DNA of 64,000 nt from DATJLY01 sp963773665 (lineage in GTDB: Bacteria; Pseudomonadota; Alphaproteobacteria; ATCC43930; CGMCC-115725), in assembly GCA_963773665.1 (NCBI GenBank), contig CAVZBZ010000004.1:620001-684000 (forward strand). Direction: 5' to 3'. The notes beneath the pieces are model-generated. The model worked only from the letters and a program-made list of their open reading frames with translations. It was not told the origin of the DNA and did no database searches. The position numbers and the translations under genes are program-made. This document shows, piece after piece, positions 44,582 through 53,980 of the stretch. The stretch's first letter is position 1. Every line of letters starts with the position of its first letter.

Positions 44582-45718
44582 GTGGACAATATCTGGCTGC
44601 AATCCGCGCTCTGGATCGGGCTTGCGCTCATCGCGTCGCTCTCGTCGGTGTGGCTCGGGATCTCAGTCGCGCTCACAGAGATCGTGGTGGGTGCGCTTGC
44701 CGGCAATCTCATCGGCCTGCACCTCACCGATTGGCTCAATTATCTCGCCGGCTTCGGCGCGATACTTCTGACATTCCTCGCCGGCGCCGAGATCGACCCG
44801 AACGTCGTGCGCAAGCATTTCCGGTCGACCCTGGCGATCGGCCTTATGGGCTTCTTCGCGCCCTATCTCGGCGTGATGCTGTTCGCGCGCTACGGGCTCG
44901 GCTGGCCCTGGCCCCAGGCGCAGATTGCCGGTATCTCGCTTTCGACCACGTCGGTCGCGGTCGTCTATGCGGTCATGGTCGAGACGGGCTTCAACCGCAC
45001 CGAGATCGGCAAGATCATCCTGACTGCGTGCTTCGTCAACGATCTCGGCACGGTGCTGGCATTGGGCCTCGTCTTCGCCAACTACAACATATGGCTCATC
45101 GCCTTCGTGATCGTCACGGCGATCGTTCTGCCGGTCTTGTTCAAATTCGCGCCGTGGTTCTTCGCTGCCATAGGCAAGCGGGTCAGCGAGCCGGACATCA
45201 AGCTCATGTTCCTCGTGCTCTTCGGCCTCGGCGGCCTGGCGAGCGTCGCGCGCAGCGAGCCGGTGCTGCCGGCCTATCTCATCGGCTTGGTGATGGCGCC
45301 GACCTTTCTGCGCAACCGCGAGCTGCCGAACCGGATGCGCACGATCGCGTTCGCCGTCCTGACGCCGTTCTATTTCCTCAAGGCCGGGTCATTGGTCGAA
45401 GCGAAGACGGTCATTTCGGCGGCGGGCCTCATCGCCGCCTGCCTCGGCCTCAAGATGCTGACGAAGTTCGTCGGCATCCTGCCGCTGACAAAGGCCTTCA
45501 AATTCGATCCGCGCGAGGGTATGTACACGACGCTGCTCATGTGCACCGGGCTTACCTTCGGCAGCATCTCGGCGCTGTTCGGCTTCACCAATCACATCAT
45601 CGACCAGGATCAGTACACGATCCTGGTGACTGCGGTCATCCTGAGCGCGGTGGTGCCGACGCTCATCGCGCAGCGGTGGTTCCAGCCGGAGTTCCGTCCC
45701 ATCGAAGAGGAGGTGTGA
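44582..45718 (+). CDS. CPA2-type cation:proton antiporter under fluoride riboswitch control
   Basis: A membrane protein of about 378 residues with about 12 transmembrane helices. It has the paired acidic-residue region of CPA2/NapA-type exchangers (FLAGAEIDPNVV near residue 64 and TACFVNDLGTVLALG near residue 148). GTG 44582 is chosen because GGAGG lies five bases upstream; an in-frame ATG at 44570 is the alternative. CPA antiporters are a known class of fluoride-riboswitch target, so fluoride or proton/sodium export linked to fluoride stress is likely. UspA follows after one base. Confidence 0.85.
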   Translation: MDNIWLQSALWIGLALIASLSSVWLGISVALTEIVVGALAGNLIGLHLTDWLNYLAGFGAILLTFLAGAEIDPNVVRKHFRSTLAIGLMGFFAPYLGVMLFARYGLGWPWPQAQIAGISLSTTSVAVVYAVMVETGFNRTEIGKIILTACFVNDLGTVLALGLVFANYNIWLIAFVIVTAIVLPVLFKFAPWFFAAIGKRVSEPDIKLMFLVLFGLGGLASVARSEPVLPAYLIGLVMAPTFLRNRELPNRMRTIAFAVLTPFYFLKAGSLVEAKTVISAAGLIAACLGLKMLTKFVGILPLTKAFKFDPREGMYTTLLMCTGLTFGSISALFGFTNHIIDQDQYTILVTAVILSAVVPTLIAQRWFQPEFRPIEEEV

Positions 45719-45719
45719 C

Positions 45720-46139
45720 ATGTTCGGCCGCATTCTGATGGCAGACGACGGATCGGAGGGCGCGGCCAAGGCGGTGCCGGTCGCGATCGACCTCGCGCGT
45801 CAATATGGCGCGGAGCTGCATGTCGTCGCCGTGGAGGAAGTTCCTTACGTTCCGACCACGATCGGCGAAGTCGAAGACGCGCGCGAAGAGGCCGACCATC
45901 GCCTCATGCCGGCGATCGAACGGGCAAAGCAGCTTGCGAAGCTGAAGGACATCACCCTCGTCACGCACCTCGTGGCGGGACACCCGACGCGCGCCATCGT
46001 CGAATTGATCGAGACATATCGCTTCGACCTTCTGGTCATCGGCTTCAACGCGCACAGTGGCTTCTACGACCGCATCATTGGCGGCACAGCGCACCGCCTG
46101 GTTCAACTCGCGCCCTGCGCCGTGCTGGTCGTGAAGTAG
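45720..46139 (+). CDS. Universal stress protein UspA family
   Basis: A 139-residue single Usp domain: ILMADDGSEGAAKAV at the start, and the ATP-binding G-x2-G-x9-G(S/T) type loop present in altered form (IGFNAHSGFYDRIIGGTAHRL). It lies one base after the antiporter stop with GGAGGTG upstream, so it is cotranscribed and part of the fluoride regulon. Many antiporters pair with Usp proteins as regulators. Confidence 0.85.
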   Translation: MFGRILMADDGSEGAAKAVPVAIDLARQYGAELHVVAVEEVPYVPTTIGEVEDAREEADHRLMPAIERAKQLAKLKDITLVTHLVAGHPTRAIVELIETYRFDLLVIGFNAHSGFYDRIIGGTAHRLVQLAPCAVLVVK

Positions 46140-46161
46140 CGCGCCCAGGCGGCTCGCCGGC

Positions 46162-46410
46162 TCAGCCGGGCGCGGCCGCGGGTTTCCGCGCGGCGCTGCG
46201 TCGCGGCCGCCGGGCGAAGGCGGCAAATTTTGCCGCCACCGCGCGCAGCACGGCATTGAAGACCTCGGCGTCGAGCCGCTCCGCCTCCACCACGGCGCGC
46301 ACCGCCGGGTTCGCGAGCGCGCTGTCGATATCGGCCAGCAGTCCCTCGGCGATCCGCTCGGCGGCGGTATCGAGCGCTGCGTCGAGCCTTTGCGTCACGT
46401 GCTGCGACAT
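46162..46410 (-). CDS. Small helical protein of unknown function
   Basis: An 82-residue protein with a very strong AGGAGGGG ribosome-binding site before ATG 46410. It is helical (RLDAALDTAAERIAEGLLAD) with a basic Arg/Ala-rich tail that resembles histone-like ends. It is convergent with UspA, 22 bp apart. No family is recognised. Confidence 0.6.
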   Translation of the reverse strand: MSQHVTQRLDAALDTAAERIAEGLLADIDSALANPAVRAVVEAERLDAEVFNAVLRAVAAKFAAFARRPRRSAARKPAAAPG

Positions 46411-46513
46411 GGTCCCCTCCTGGAACGCGAGGCGGCATTATCCGGCGCCGCCGCCGTGGCGGATTGTGAAGGACTTCACAGGGGCCGGAATTATTTCGAA
46501 TTATTTTGCCCGT

Positions 46514-46684
46514 TCAGCCGCCGGGGTCGATCGCGTCGGCGCAGGCGTCGAACGGCGTGGCCGTGGGATGGCCCACCAGCGGAACCATGTCCACGGCGGC
46601 GCCGGCGACGCGGCACGGAAAGGCCGCAACGCCGCAGCCCGAAAGGAAAAGGCACAAAAGCCCGATCGCCGTCAGCCCTGTCAC
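46514..46684 (-). CDS. Small lipoprotein (DUF6726-like)
   Basis: A 56-residue protein with a hydrophobic N-terminus and a lipobox LSGCG (Cys17). It is followed by FPCRVAGAAVDMVPLVG and TPFDACADAID, a pattern seen in small alphaproteobacterial lipoproteins of unknown function. The GTG start at 46684 lacks a strong ribosome-binding site and is uncertain. Confidence 0.55.
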   Translation of the reverse strand: MTGLTAIGLLCLFLSGCGVAAFPCRVAGAAVDMVPLVGHPTATPFDACADAIDPGG

Positions 46685-46819
46685 AAATGAGAAACGCCGC
46701 TGCCGCGCCCGGCGTTCCCGTTTTGGCGACCGTGCCGCTGGCACGGGGTTTGCAAAACCGCCATCGGGTTCATGGGCGCCGCGGCAAAGGCGGCGTCTCG
46801 CGCCATGGGTGATGGGTCG

Positions 46820-47038
46820 ATGATCAAGTGGACGTTCAGACACCGCGCCGAGCAATTCTGTGCCCGGCTCAATGACGGTTTGACCGCCGTCGCCGTCGTG
46901 CTGGCGATGCTGGTCTTCATCGTCGGCACCTACCGCACGCTCGAGAATGTCGAGACGGCGATCGAGGCGAGCGATACGAACTGGGGCGCAGCCCCCGCCG
47001 CAGCGACCCACGCGGCGATGCAGCCGGCCCAGGACTGA
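46820..47038 (+). CDS. Small single-helix membrane protein
   Basis: A 72-residue protein with one predicted transmembrane segment (VAVVLAMLVFIVGTYRTL) after a basic N-terminus, and an Ala-rich tail. It may start at an ATG five codons upstream. It is divergent from the small lipoprotein. Function is unknown. The following 187 bp before the next gene show nothing identifiable. Confidence 0.5.
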   Translation: MIKWTFRHRAEQFCARLNDGLTAVAVVLAMLVFIVGTYRTLENVETAIEASDTNWGAAPAAATHAAMQPAQD

Positions 47039-47225
47039 CCCGTCCCTGCCTCGGAAAGCGGCAGGCGCGCCGTCATCTGCCCGGTTTTTGGCCGGGACGG
47101 CCGTGCTAGCATCGCGCCATGACCGACCCCCGCGTGACATAGCGGCGCTTGCCGGCCGCGCGGTGCAGTCGCTGGGCTTCCATCCCGTGCGCGGGTTGAG
47201 CGAGCCCGAGGAAGTGTCTCGCGGC

Positions 47226-48239
47226 TTACGGCAACGTCACGGCATAGCGCCGGTCGATGAGGGTGTCCGGGTCGATCGCGCCCTTGAGCATGCCCTGCGC
47301 GCGGAACCAGTCGATCTGGTGTGCGATGTCGCGCGCGTCGATCCGCCCCTCGGGATCGATATAGGAGATGCCGTGGGATATCTGCGCCGGTGCCTGGCCG
47401 GTGTACTTGGCGATGATGGCAAGCACTTGCGCCGCGGTCGGGCCGTCGGCGCGCGTCTCCCCGGGGCCGGTGAAGGCGGCGTGGTAATCGGTGACGCCCT
47501 GGCGATAGGCCGCAAGAAAGCGGCGGATCGTTTCGCCGCGGTTATCCGCCGTCGCCGTGCTCGACCACAGCACTCCCACCTGCCAGGGTGCCACGTCGGC
47601 GACGTAGCCGACGCGCTTGACCTCGCCCTTGTCGAGCAACGGCGCTGCGAACGGCGTCGGCATGACGGCCGCATCGACCTGGCCGCCGACCACCGCCGAG
47701 GCGACGTTCGGCAGTCCTTGCGCCGCGACGATGCGCACGCTCTTCGTGTCGAGACCGAGCTTTTCCTCGACCAGGCCGAGCGCGTAGTGAAAGGTCGAGC
47801 CGACCGTGGTGAGCGCGACCGAGCGACCCGGCAAATCCTTGAAATCGCGCAAGCCCGCATCGAAGGCGCGGTTCGAGGCGACGAGCACCACGGCCTGGAA
47901 GCCCGGCACGTCGCGGTTGATGCCCGAGATGACGCGGATCGAGCCCTGGCTCGCAAGGTTGTAGAACGCCGCCGAAACGCCGGCCGCGCCGAAATCGATG
48001 GCGCCCGACACGGATGCTACGGCCACCGCCTCGCCGGCGTCGAACACCACGACCTCGACATCGAGTCCCTGCGCCGCGAAATAGCCCTTCTCCTTCGCGA
48101 CATAGACGGCACCCGACGCCGACGTGCCGCGGAAGACGCCGACTTTTACCGTTTCCGCCGCGCGCGAAGCATTCGAGCATGCCAGCGCGAGCAGCAGCGC
48201 CGCGACGACACCCAGCACAGGCGAAAGACGCATCTTCAT
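47226..48239 (-). CDS. Secreted NMT1-like substrate-binding protein coupled to UbiD
   Basis: A 337-residue protein with a signal peptide (about 27 residues, SRA-AE) and binding-fold motifs (YVAKEKGYFAAQGLDV, GAIDFGAAGVSAAFYN, DLPGRSVALTTVGS). It is clearly paralogous to the protein at 49828: both have GAIDFG-x6-AFYNLA and end in a short RRYA/KRYARP segment. ATG 48239 overlaps the UbiD stop (ATGA), which ties ligand recognition to the decarboxylase. No permease or ATPase gene is nearby. Confidence 0.8.
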   Translation of the reverse strand: MKMRLSPVLGVVAALLLALACSNASRAAETVKVGVFRGTSASGAVYVAKEKGYFAAQGLDVEVVVFDAGEAVAVASVSGAIDFGAAGVSAAFYNLASQGSIRVISGINRDVPGFQAVVLVASNRAFDAGLRDFKDLPGRSVALTTVGSTFHYALGLVEEKLGLDTKSVRIVAAQGLPNVASAVVGGQVDAAVMPTPFAAPLLDKGEVKRVGYVADVAPWQVGVLWSSTATADNRGETIRRFLAAYRQGVTDYHAAFTGPGETRADGPTAAQVLAIIAKYTGQAPAQISHGISYIDPEGRIDARDIAHQIDWFRAQGMLKGAIDPDTLIDRRYAVTLP

Positions 48240-49705
48240 CGCTCCAGCAGCCAGCCGAATTTCTCGCGCGCCTTCTTCGCCACCTCGGGCGACGGCGCGT
48301 TGGTCGGCGGGAACTTGTCGCGCCAATGGAACGGGCGGCAGGCGTCGATGATCGCGACCGAATGCGTCATGTCGCGCTGCGCGCGCTTCTCCGGCGTAAG
48401 CCTTGGATCGGCCGGCGAGTCCCAGGAATTGCTGATGAACTGGATCGACTCCTTGGGATCGGTGCGCGTGATCATCGCCCACAGCAGATTGTCGAGATCG
48501 GTCACGTCGATATCGTCGTCCACCACGACGATGTATTTGGACGCATAGGCCGAAGCGCCGCATTGGGCGGCGACGTGCCCTGCCTGCGTCGCGTGGCCGG
48601 GATAGCGCTGTTTGATCGAGATCGCGTGGAACATACGCGCGCCGCCCACTTCGTGGCACCACACCTGCTTCACGTCCGGCACGCCCGCGTTCGCGAGGTA
48701 CTGCATGATGGTGGCCGAGCGCAGCACGCTCCGATAGCGCGCCATCTCGTCCGGCCCCGCGCCCATCGGCGGCACGCCCAGCAGGATCGGGTCGTTGCGG
48801 TGATAGATCGCCTTCACGTCGAGGACATGCACCATGGTGGCGCCGCCGGCGTAATGCCCGGTCCATTCGCCGAACGGCCCCTCGATGTGGCGCTTGTCCG
48901 GCTCGACGAAGCCTTCGAGCACGATCTCGGCATTGGCGGGGAAGGGCAGGCCGGTGACGCGGCCCTTCACCATCTTCACCGGCCGCCCGCGCAATCCGCC
49001 GACGATGTCGAGCTCGAACACGCCATAGGGCGCCTCGATCCCGCCATAGAAGAAGGCCATGGGATCGCCGCCCAGCACCATCACCACCGGCATCTTCTCG
49101 CCGCGCGCGAAATATTTTTCGCGGTGGATGTAGCCGTGATGGCCCGCCGCCATGAGGATGCCGACGCTCTTCTTGTCGTGCACCTGCGCGCGATAGGCCC
49201 CGGCGTTGAGCCAGTTCTCCTCGGGATCGCGGGTGATGCTGTACGTGCCGGTGCCGATATAGCGGCCGCCGTCCTTCTCGTGCCAGACGGGCGCCGGGAA
49301 TTTCTCGACATCGACATCCTCGCCCATCATCACGTTCTCGAGCACCGGCCCGTATGCCACGATCTCGTGCGGCACGATCCGCGGCTCCTTGAGATAGGCC
49401 TCGCGATAGGCCTGGCTCAGCTCCCATTTGTTGAGATTGTCGGGAAAGCCCATCGTCATGTTGCGCCGCGTGCCGGCGAAGATGTTGAGGAGCACGCGGA
49501 ACCCTTTCGCGCAGCCCGGAATCTCGTCGAACACGACGCACGGGCCGTTCTCGGCGCGCAACACCGCCTCGGCGGCGAGCCCGATATCCTCCTGCCACGA
49601 GGCGCCCGCGACATCGCGCACCTCGCCCAGGCGCCGCGCATAGTCGAGCCACTCGCGCAGATCGTCATAGACGATCCGCCCCTCGATGTTGCTGCCGTCC
49701 GCCAT
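48236..49705 (-). CDS. UbiD family decarboxylase, prenylated-FMN dependent
   Basis: A full-length 489-residue UbiD protein. RDPEENWLNAGAYRAQ in the N-terminal half contributes to prFMN and metal binding, and GPFGEWTGHY carries the catalytic-type glutamate of the family. The C-terminal helix-rich segment mediates oligomerisation. These enzymes reversibly decarboxylate aromatic or alpha,beta-unsaturated acids. No ubiX (prFMN synthase) gene is present in the window. ATG 49705 starts the conserved MADGSNIEG. It is divergent from the binding-protein/hydroxylase operon at 49828. Confidence 0.88.
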   Translation of the reverse strand: MADGSNIEGRIVYDDLREWLDYARRLGEVRDVAGASWQEDIGLAAEAVLRAENGPCVVFDEIPGCAKGFRVLLNIFAGTRRNMTMGFPDNLNKWELSQAYREAYLKEPRIVPHEIVAYGPVLENVMMGEDVDVEKFPAPVWHEKDGGRYIGTGTYSITRDPEENWLNAGAYRAQVHDKKSVGILMAAGHHGYIHREKYFARGEKMPVVMVLGGDPMAFFYGGIEAPYGVFELDIVGGLRGRPVKMVKGRVTGLPFPANAEIVLEGFVEPDKRHIEGPFGEWTGHYAGGATMVHVLDVKAIYHRNDPILLGVPPMGAGPDEMARYRSVLRSATIMQYLANAGVPDVKQVWCHEVGGARMFHAISIKQRYPGHATQAGHVAAQCGASAYASKYIVVVDDDIDVTDLDNLLWAMITRTDPKESIQFISNSWDSPADPRLTPEKRAQRDMTHSVAIIDACRPFHWRDKFPPTNAPSPEVAKKAREKFGWLLER

Positions 49706-49827
49706 GCGCCGTCCTTTTCGCTGCCGTGACCATCTTCCCCTCGCCAGCGCCCGGCGCAACCCCCTCATCCCTCCGTGCCGGCGATGATGCTATGGTCGGA
49801 GCCAAAAGGCCGGGGGAGGGAAAAAGA

Positions 49828-50832
49828 ATGATCCGCTTTGCGAAATGCGCCGCGGCGGCGCTGCTGATGCTCGGGGCGCAGGCGGCGATGGCCGAGCCCA
49901 TCAAGATCGGCGTCGTCGGAGTCAATGCGTTCGCGCCCATTTACGTGGCGCAGGAGCGGGGATATTTCGCGGCGGAAGGCGTGCCGGCGGAGCTGGTTTA
50001 TTTCGATGCGGCGGCGCCGGTCGCGGTCGCGACCGTGTCGGGCGCCATCGATTTCGGCGTCGCCGCCGTGACCGGCGCCTTCTACAACCTCGCCGGACAG
50101 GGCGAATTGCGGCTCATCGCCGGCGCCGCGCACGAAGCGCCGGGCTTTCGGCTCCAGGCGCTGCTCGCCTCGCGCCACGCCTGGGACGGCGGCCTCAGAA
50201 GCGTGAAGGATCTGGGCGGGCACAGTTTCGGCGTCACCACCAAGGCCGCGCCGCCGATCTATGTCGTGGGCGCCATCCTCGCCGCGAAATACGGCTTCGA
50301 CTTCAAGTCGATCGAGGTGCTGTCGCTGCAGACGATCCCGAACATCGTCACGGCCCTGACCGGCGGCAAGGCCGATTTCAGCTCGGTGTCGATGACGCCC
50401 GGCATGCTCCCCCTGCTCGACCGCGGCGACATAAAACTCATCGGCTGGGTCGGCGACGAGGCGCCGTGGCAGTTCGGCATCGTCTTCACCGGCACGCACG
50501 CGGCCGACACGCGGCGCGATACGGTCGAGCGTTTTTTGCGCGCCTACCGCAAGGGCGCGCGCGACTATCACGACGCGACGACATCGCCCGACGGCAAACC
50601 GGCGAGCGGCCCCAAGACCGACGCGATGATCCGGATCCTCGCCAAATATACCAAGCAAACGGTCGACGAGGTGAAGCTCGGCATTCCCTATGTCGATGCA
50701 GAAGGACGGCTCGACGAGAAGGACATCCTGCGCCAGGTGAGCTTCTACAAATCCCAAGGTCTGGTGAAGCAGGAGATCGACGGCGCTTCGATCGTTGACA
50801 AGCGCTACGCCCGGCCCCTTCCCGGCTCGTGA
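49828..50832 (+). CDS. Secreted NMT1-like substrate-binding protein coupled to a molybdenum hydroxylase
   Basis: A 334-residue protein, signal peptide about 22 residues (AMA-EP). It shares APIYVAQERGYFAAEGVP and GAIDFGVAAVTGAFYN with the UbiD-linked paralogue. Its stop overlaps the GTG of the next gene (GTGA), so it is the first gene of a three-gene operon. GGGGGAGGG lies before the start. Ligand unknown, but linkage to a hydroxylase and an isocitrate-lyase-like enzyme implies a carbon source. Confidence 0.8.
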   Translation: MIRFAKCAAAALLMLGAQAAMAEPIKIGVVGVNAFAPIYVAQERGYFAAEGVPAELVYFDAAAPVAVATVSGAIDFGVAAVTGAFYNLAGQGELRLIAGAAHEAPGFRLQALLASRHAWDGGLRSVKDLGGHSFGVTTKAAPPIYVVGAILAAKYGFDFKSIEVLSLQTIPNIVTALTGGKADFSSVSMTPGMLPLLDRGDIKLIGWVGDEAPWQFGIVFTGTHAADTRRDTVERFLRAYRKGARDYHDATTSPDGKPASGPKTDAMIRILAKYTKQTVDEVKLGIPYVDAEGRLDEKDILRQVSFYKSQGLVKQEIDGASIVDKRYARPLPGS

Positions 50833-53117
50833 CGGCGCTGCTGCGCGGCGCGGGAAAATTCATCGACGATCTCGCGCTGCCGGACCTCCTCCATGCCGCG
50901 TTCGTGCGCAGCCCGGCGGCGCATGCGCGCCTGCGCGGCATCGACATGGCTGCTTCGCGCGCGATGCCGGGCGTGCGCGCCGTTCTTGCGCACGCCGACC
51001 TGCGCCCGCTTCTGACTTGCGACCGCATCCCGCTCGCGATCCCCTCGTCCGCGATACGCTTCCACGTCGATCCTTACGCGCTCGCGCCGGGCGAGCTTTG
51101 CTATGTCGGCGAGCCGGTGGCGCTCGTCCTGGCCTCGAGCCGCCGCGCGGCCGAGGACGCGGCTTCGCTGGTCGCGCTCGACCTCGACCCGCTGCCCCCG
51201 GTGCTCGATCCGCGCGCGGGGTTGGAGCCGGGCGCGCCCAAGGCCCGGCTCGATTGCCCGGACAATCTCGTGGCGCGGCACCGCATCGATTACGGCGACG
51301 TCGACGGCGCCTTCGCGCGCGCGGCGCATCGCATCGCGGCGCGCTTCCGTCTCGACAAGGGCGGCGGCCACGCGATCGAGACGCGCGGCATCATCGCCCG
51401 CATCGATGCCGAGGGCGCGCTCGAGCTTTTCGTCAACACGCAGATGCCGCACCGGGGAAAATCCGTGCTGTGCGAGGCGTTGGGATTGCCGGAGCATCGC
51501 GTCCGCGTCGTCGTGCCGGAAACCGGCGGCGGCTTCGGCCCCAAGGCGCCGTTCTATCCCGAGGAACTGGCGCTTGCCGCCGCAACGCTGCTGCTCGGCC
51601 GCCCGATCAAATGGATCGAGGACCGGCGCGAGAATTTTTTGGCCGCGACCCAGGAGCGGCGTCAGGACTGGGACATGGAAGCGGCGGCCGATGCCGACGG
51701 CAGGTTGCTCGCGATCCGCGGCCGGCTCTGCCACGACCATGGCGCGGCGACGCCTTATGGCGTGGCGCTCCCCTATAACGCCGCAACCAACCTGGTCGGG
51801 CCTTACGTGCTGCCGGCCTATCGCCTCGAGATCGAGCTTTGTCTCACGAACCTCGCACCCGCTTCCGCGACGCGCGGCGCCGGCCGGCCGCAGGGAACGT
51901 TCGTGATGGAGCGGTTTCTCGACATGATCGCCCGCGCCGCAGGCCTCCCGCGCGATGAAGTGCGGCGGCGCAATCTGATCGCGGCCGAAGCGATGCCCTA
52001 CCGCACGCCGATCGTGCAGCGCGACGGCGCCGCCATGGTCTATGACAGCGGCGATTACCCCGAATGCCAGCGCCGCGCGCTCGAAGCATCGGGCTGGGCC
52101 GATTTTCCGGCGCGCAAGGAAACCGCATCGCGGCAGGGGCGATGCATCGGCATCGGGCTTGCGAACTATGTCGAGGCGACCGGGCGCGGGCCGTTCGAGA
52201 GCGCGGGCCTGTCGATCGGCCCCTCGGGCCGAATCGCGATCGCGACCGGCGCCACCGACCAGGGCCAGGGATTGCGCGCGATGCTGGCGCGCGTCGCAGC
52301 CTCGGTGCTGGGCGTCAATCCCGAGGAGATTTCCGTCATCGCCGGCGACACGAATGCAATCCCGCTCGGCATGGGCGCATTCGCGAGCCGCCAGACCGTG
52401 ACCGCGGGAAACGCGCTCCACTGCGCCGCGCTCGACGTGCGGCAAAAGGCGCTCGCCTGCGCCTCGCACATGCTCGAGGCGGCGGTCGAGGATCTGGAGC
52501 TCGCGGACGGCATGGTGCGCGTCAAGGGCGCACATCAGGTGGCGGTGCCGCTCGGCGCGGTCGCGCGCGCCTTGAGCGGCACGCCCGGATTCCCGCTGCT
52601 CGCCGGCATGACACCCGGCCTTGCGGCGCGGGCCGAATATCAGCCCTTGGGCCTCGCCTATTGCAACGGCACGCACGTCGCCGAGGTCGAAGTCGATCTC
52701 GAGACCGCGCTCGTCCGCCTTGTGCGCTATGTCGTGGTGCACGATTGCGGGCGGATGATCGATCGCGACGGCGTCGAGGGGCAGGCGCTGGGCGGCGTCG
52801 TGCACGGCATCGGCGCAGCGCTTCTGGAATGGACGCGCTTCGACGAGGCGGGGCAGCCCTTGACCGTGAGCTATGGCGACTATCTTCTGCCATCCGCCAC
52901 GGTGCTGCCGCGGATCGAAATCCACCACATGGAAACGCCGTCGCCGATGAACCCGCTGGGCGTCAAGGGCGCGGCCGAAAGCGGCACGATCGCCGCCCCG
53001 GCCGCGATCGCATCCGCCATCGACGACGCGCTCGCCCACCTGGGCGTTGCCGTCACCGACCTGCCGCTCGCGCCCGAGCGGCTTCATGCCCTCATCGCAG
53101 AAAAGCGAGGCCACTGA
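50829..53117 (+). CDS. Xanthine dehydrogenase family molybdopterin-binding subunit
   Basis: A 762-residue molybdenum hydroxylase large subunit. It starts directly in the hammerhead domain (GAGKFIDDLALPDLLHAAFV), slightly shorter than usual at the N-terminus. It has PETGGGFGPK, TRGAGRPQGTFVMERFL at the active site and VKGAAESGTI at the glutamate position, whose E is retained. GTG 50829 overlaps the binding-protein stop. The FeS and FAD subunits are not encoded beside it. Probable role: hydroxylation of a ring or aldehyde substrate supplied by the coupled binding protein. Confidence 0.83.
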   Translation: MTALLRGAGKFIDDLALPDLLHAAFVRSPAAHARLRGIDMAASRAMPGVRAVLAHADLRPLLTCDRIPLAIPSSAIRFHVDPYALAPGELCYVGEPVALVLASSRRAAEDAASLVALDLDPLPPVLDPRAGLEPGAPKARLDCPDNLVARHRIDYGDVDGAFARAAHRIAARFRLDKGGGHAIETRGIIARIDAEGALELFVNTQMPHRGKSVLCEALGLPEHRVRVVVPETGGGFGPKAPFYPEELALAAATLLLGRPIKWIEDRRENFLAATQERRQDWDMEAAADADGRLLAIRGRLCHDHGAATPYGVALPYNAATNLVGPYVLPAYRLEIELCLTNLAPASATRGAGRPQGTFVMERFLDMIARAAGLPRDEVRRRNLIAAEAMPYRTPIVQRDGAAMVYDSGDYPECQRRALEASGWADFPARKETASRQGRCIGIGLANYVEATGRGPFESAGLSIGPSGRIAIATGATDQGQGLRAMLARVAASVLGVNPEEISVIAGDTNAIPLGMGAFASRQTVTAGNALHCAALDVRQKALACASHMLEAAVEDLELADGMVRVKGAHQVAVPLGAVARALSGTPGFPLLAGMTPGLAARAEYQPLGLAYCNGTHVAEVEVDLETALVRLVRYVVVHDCGRMIDRDGVEGQALGGVVHGIGAALLEWTRFDEAGQPLTVSYGDYLLPSATVLPRIEIHHMETPSPMNPLGVKGAAESGTIAAPAAIASAIDDALAHLGVAVTDLPLAPERLHALIAEKRGH

Positions 53118-53977
53118 TGCATTGGACCAAACGGCGCGAGCGCTTTCGCGCGATACTTGCGGCGGGATCTTGCGTCTTTCCGGCCTCGGTGTGGGACCCG
53201 CTCTCGGTGCGCATCGCCGAGGATCTGGGCTACGAGATGGGAATGTATGCGGGCTCGACCGGCTCGCTCACGGTGCTCGGCGCGCCCGACATCGTGCTCC
53301 TCACTCTGAGCGAGTTCGCGGCGCAGGCGCTGCGCATCGCGCGCGCCGCGGAGCTGCCGTTCCTGGTCGATGCCGACCACGGCTACGGCAATGCCTTGAA
53401 TGTCATGCGCACGGTCTTGGAGCTCGAGACCGCGGGCGTGGCGGGCCTCACCATCGAGGACACGGCGCTGCCCGCCGGATTCGGCGAAGCGAAGGCGCGG
53501 CTCGTGAGCCTCGAGGAAGGCATCGGCAAGATGCGCGCGGCGCTCGCCGCCCGCCAGGACCCGAACCTCGTCATCGTCGGCCGCACCAGCGCGCCCTCGA
53601 TCAGCGGCATCGAGGATACCTTGCGCCGCATCAAGGCCTACGAGGCCGTGGGCGTCGATGCCGTCTTCCTCGCCGGCGTCACGAAACGCGAGGAGATCGA
53701 GGCGGCTTCAGCCGCGGTCAAATGCCCGATCGTGCTCGGGACATTGAAGGCGGGGCTCGCCGACCGCGCCTGGCTTGCGCAACATGGTGTGCGCGTCTGC
53801 CTCCAGGGCCATCTCGCGATCCAGGTTGCGGCACGCGCTGTTCACGACACGATGAAGGCGCTGCGCGACGGCATCGCGCCCGCCGCCATCCAGGGCCTCC
53901 CGCCCGACGATTTCATGAAGCGCATCACACGCGATGCGCAGCACAAGTCCTGGACGAAGGATTTTCTGGGCGGGTGA
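53117..53977 (+). CDS. Isocitrate lyase/PEP mutase superfamily enzyme
   Basis: A 286-residue (beta/alpha)8 enzyme. The metal and substrate loop shows DADHGYGN (Asp pair), LTIEDTALP has the conserved glutamate, and VIVGRTSAPS and GVDAVFLAG are superfamily strands. The active-site K-K-C-G-H loop of true isocitrate lyase is absent, so an oxaloacetate decarboxylase or 2-methylisocitrate-type C-C lyase is more likely. ATG 53117 overlaps the hydroxylase stop (TGATG), so it is the third gene of the operon. Confidence 0.8.
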   Translation: MHWTKRRERFRAILAAGSCVFPASVWDPLSVRIAEDLGYEMGMYAGSTGSLTVLGAPDIVLLTLSEFAAQALRIARAAELPFLVDADHGYGNALNVMRTVLELETAGVAGLTIEDTALPAGFGEAKARLVSLEEGIGKMRAALAARQDPNLVIVGRTSAPSISGIEDTLRRIKAYEAVGVDAVFLAGVTKREEIEAASAAVKCPIVLGTLKAGLADRAWLAQHGVRVCLQGHLAIQVAARAVHDTMKALRDGIAPAAIQGLPPDDFMKRITRDAQHKSWTKDFLGG

Positions 53978-53980
53978 TAC

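Noticed and set aside
48014..49729. Long plus-strand frame of 571 codons opposite the UbiD gene
   Set aside because: Arg/His/Pro-rich antisense composition and no motif; the UbiD gene on the other strand is unambiguous.
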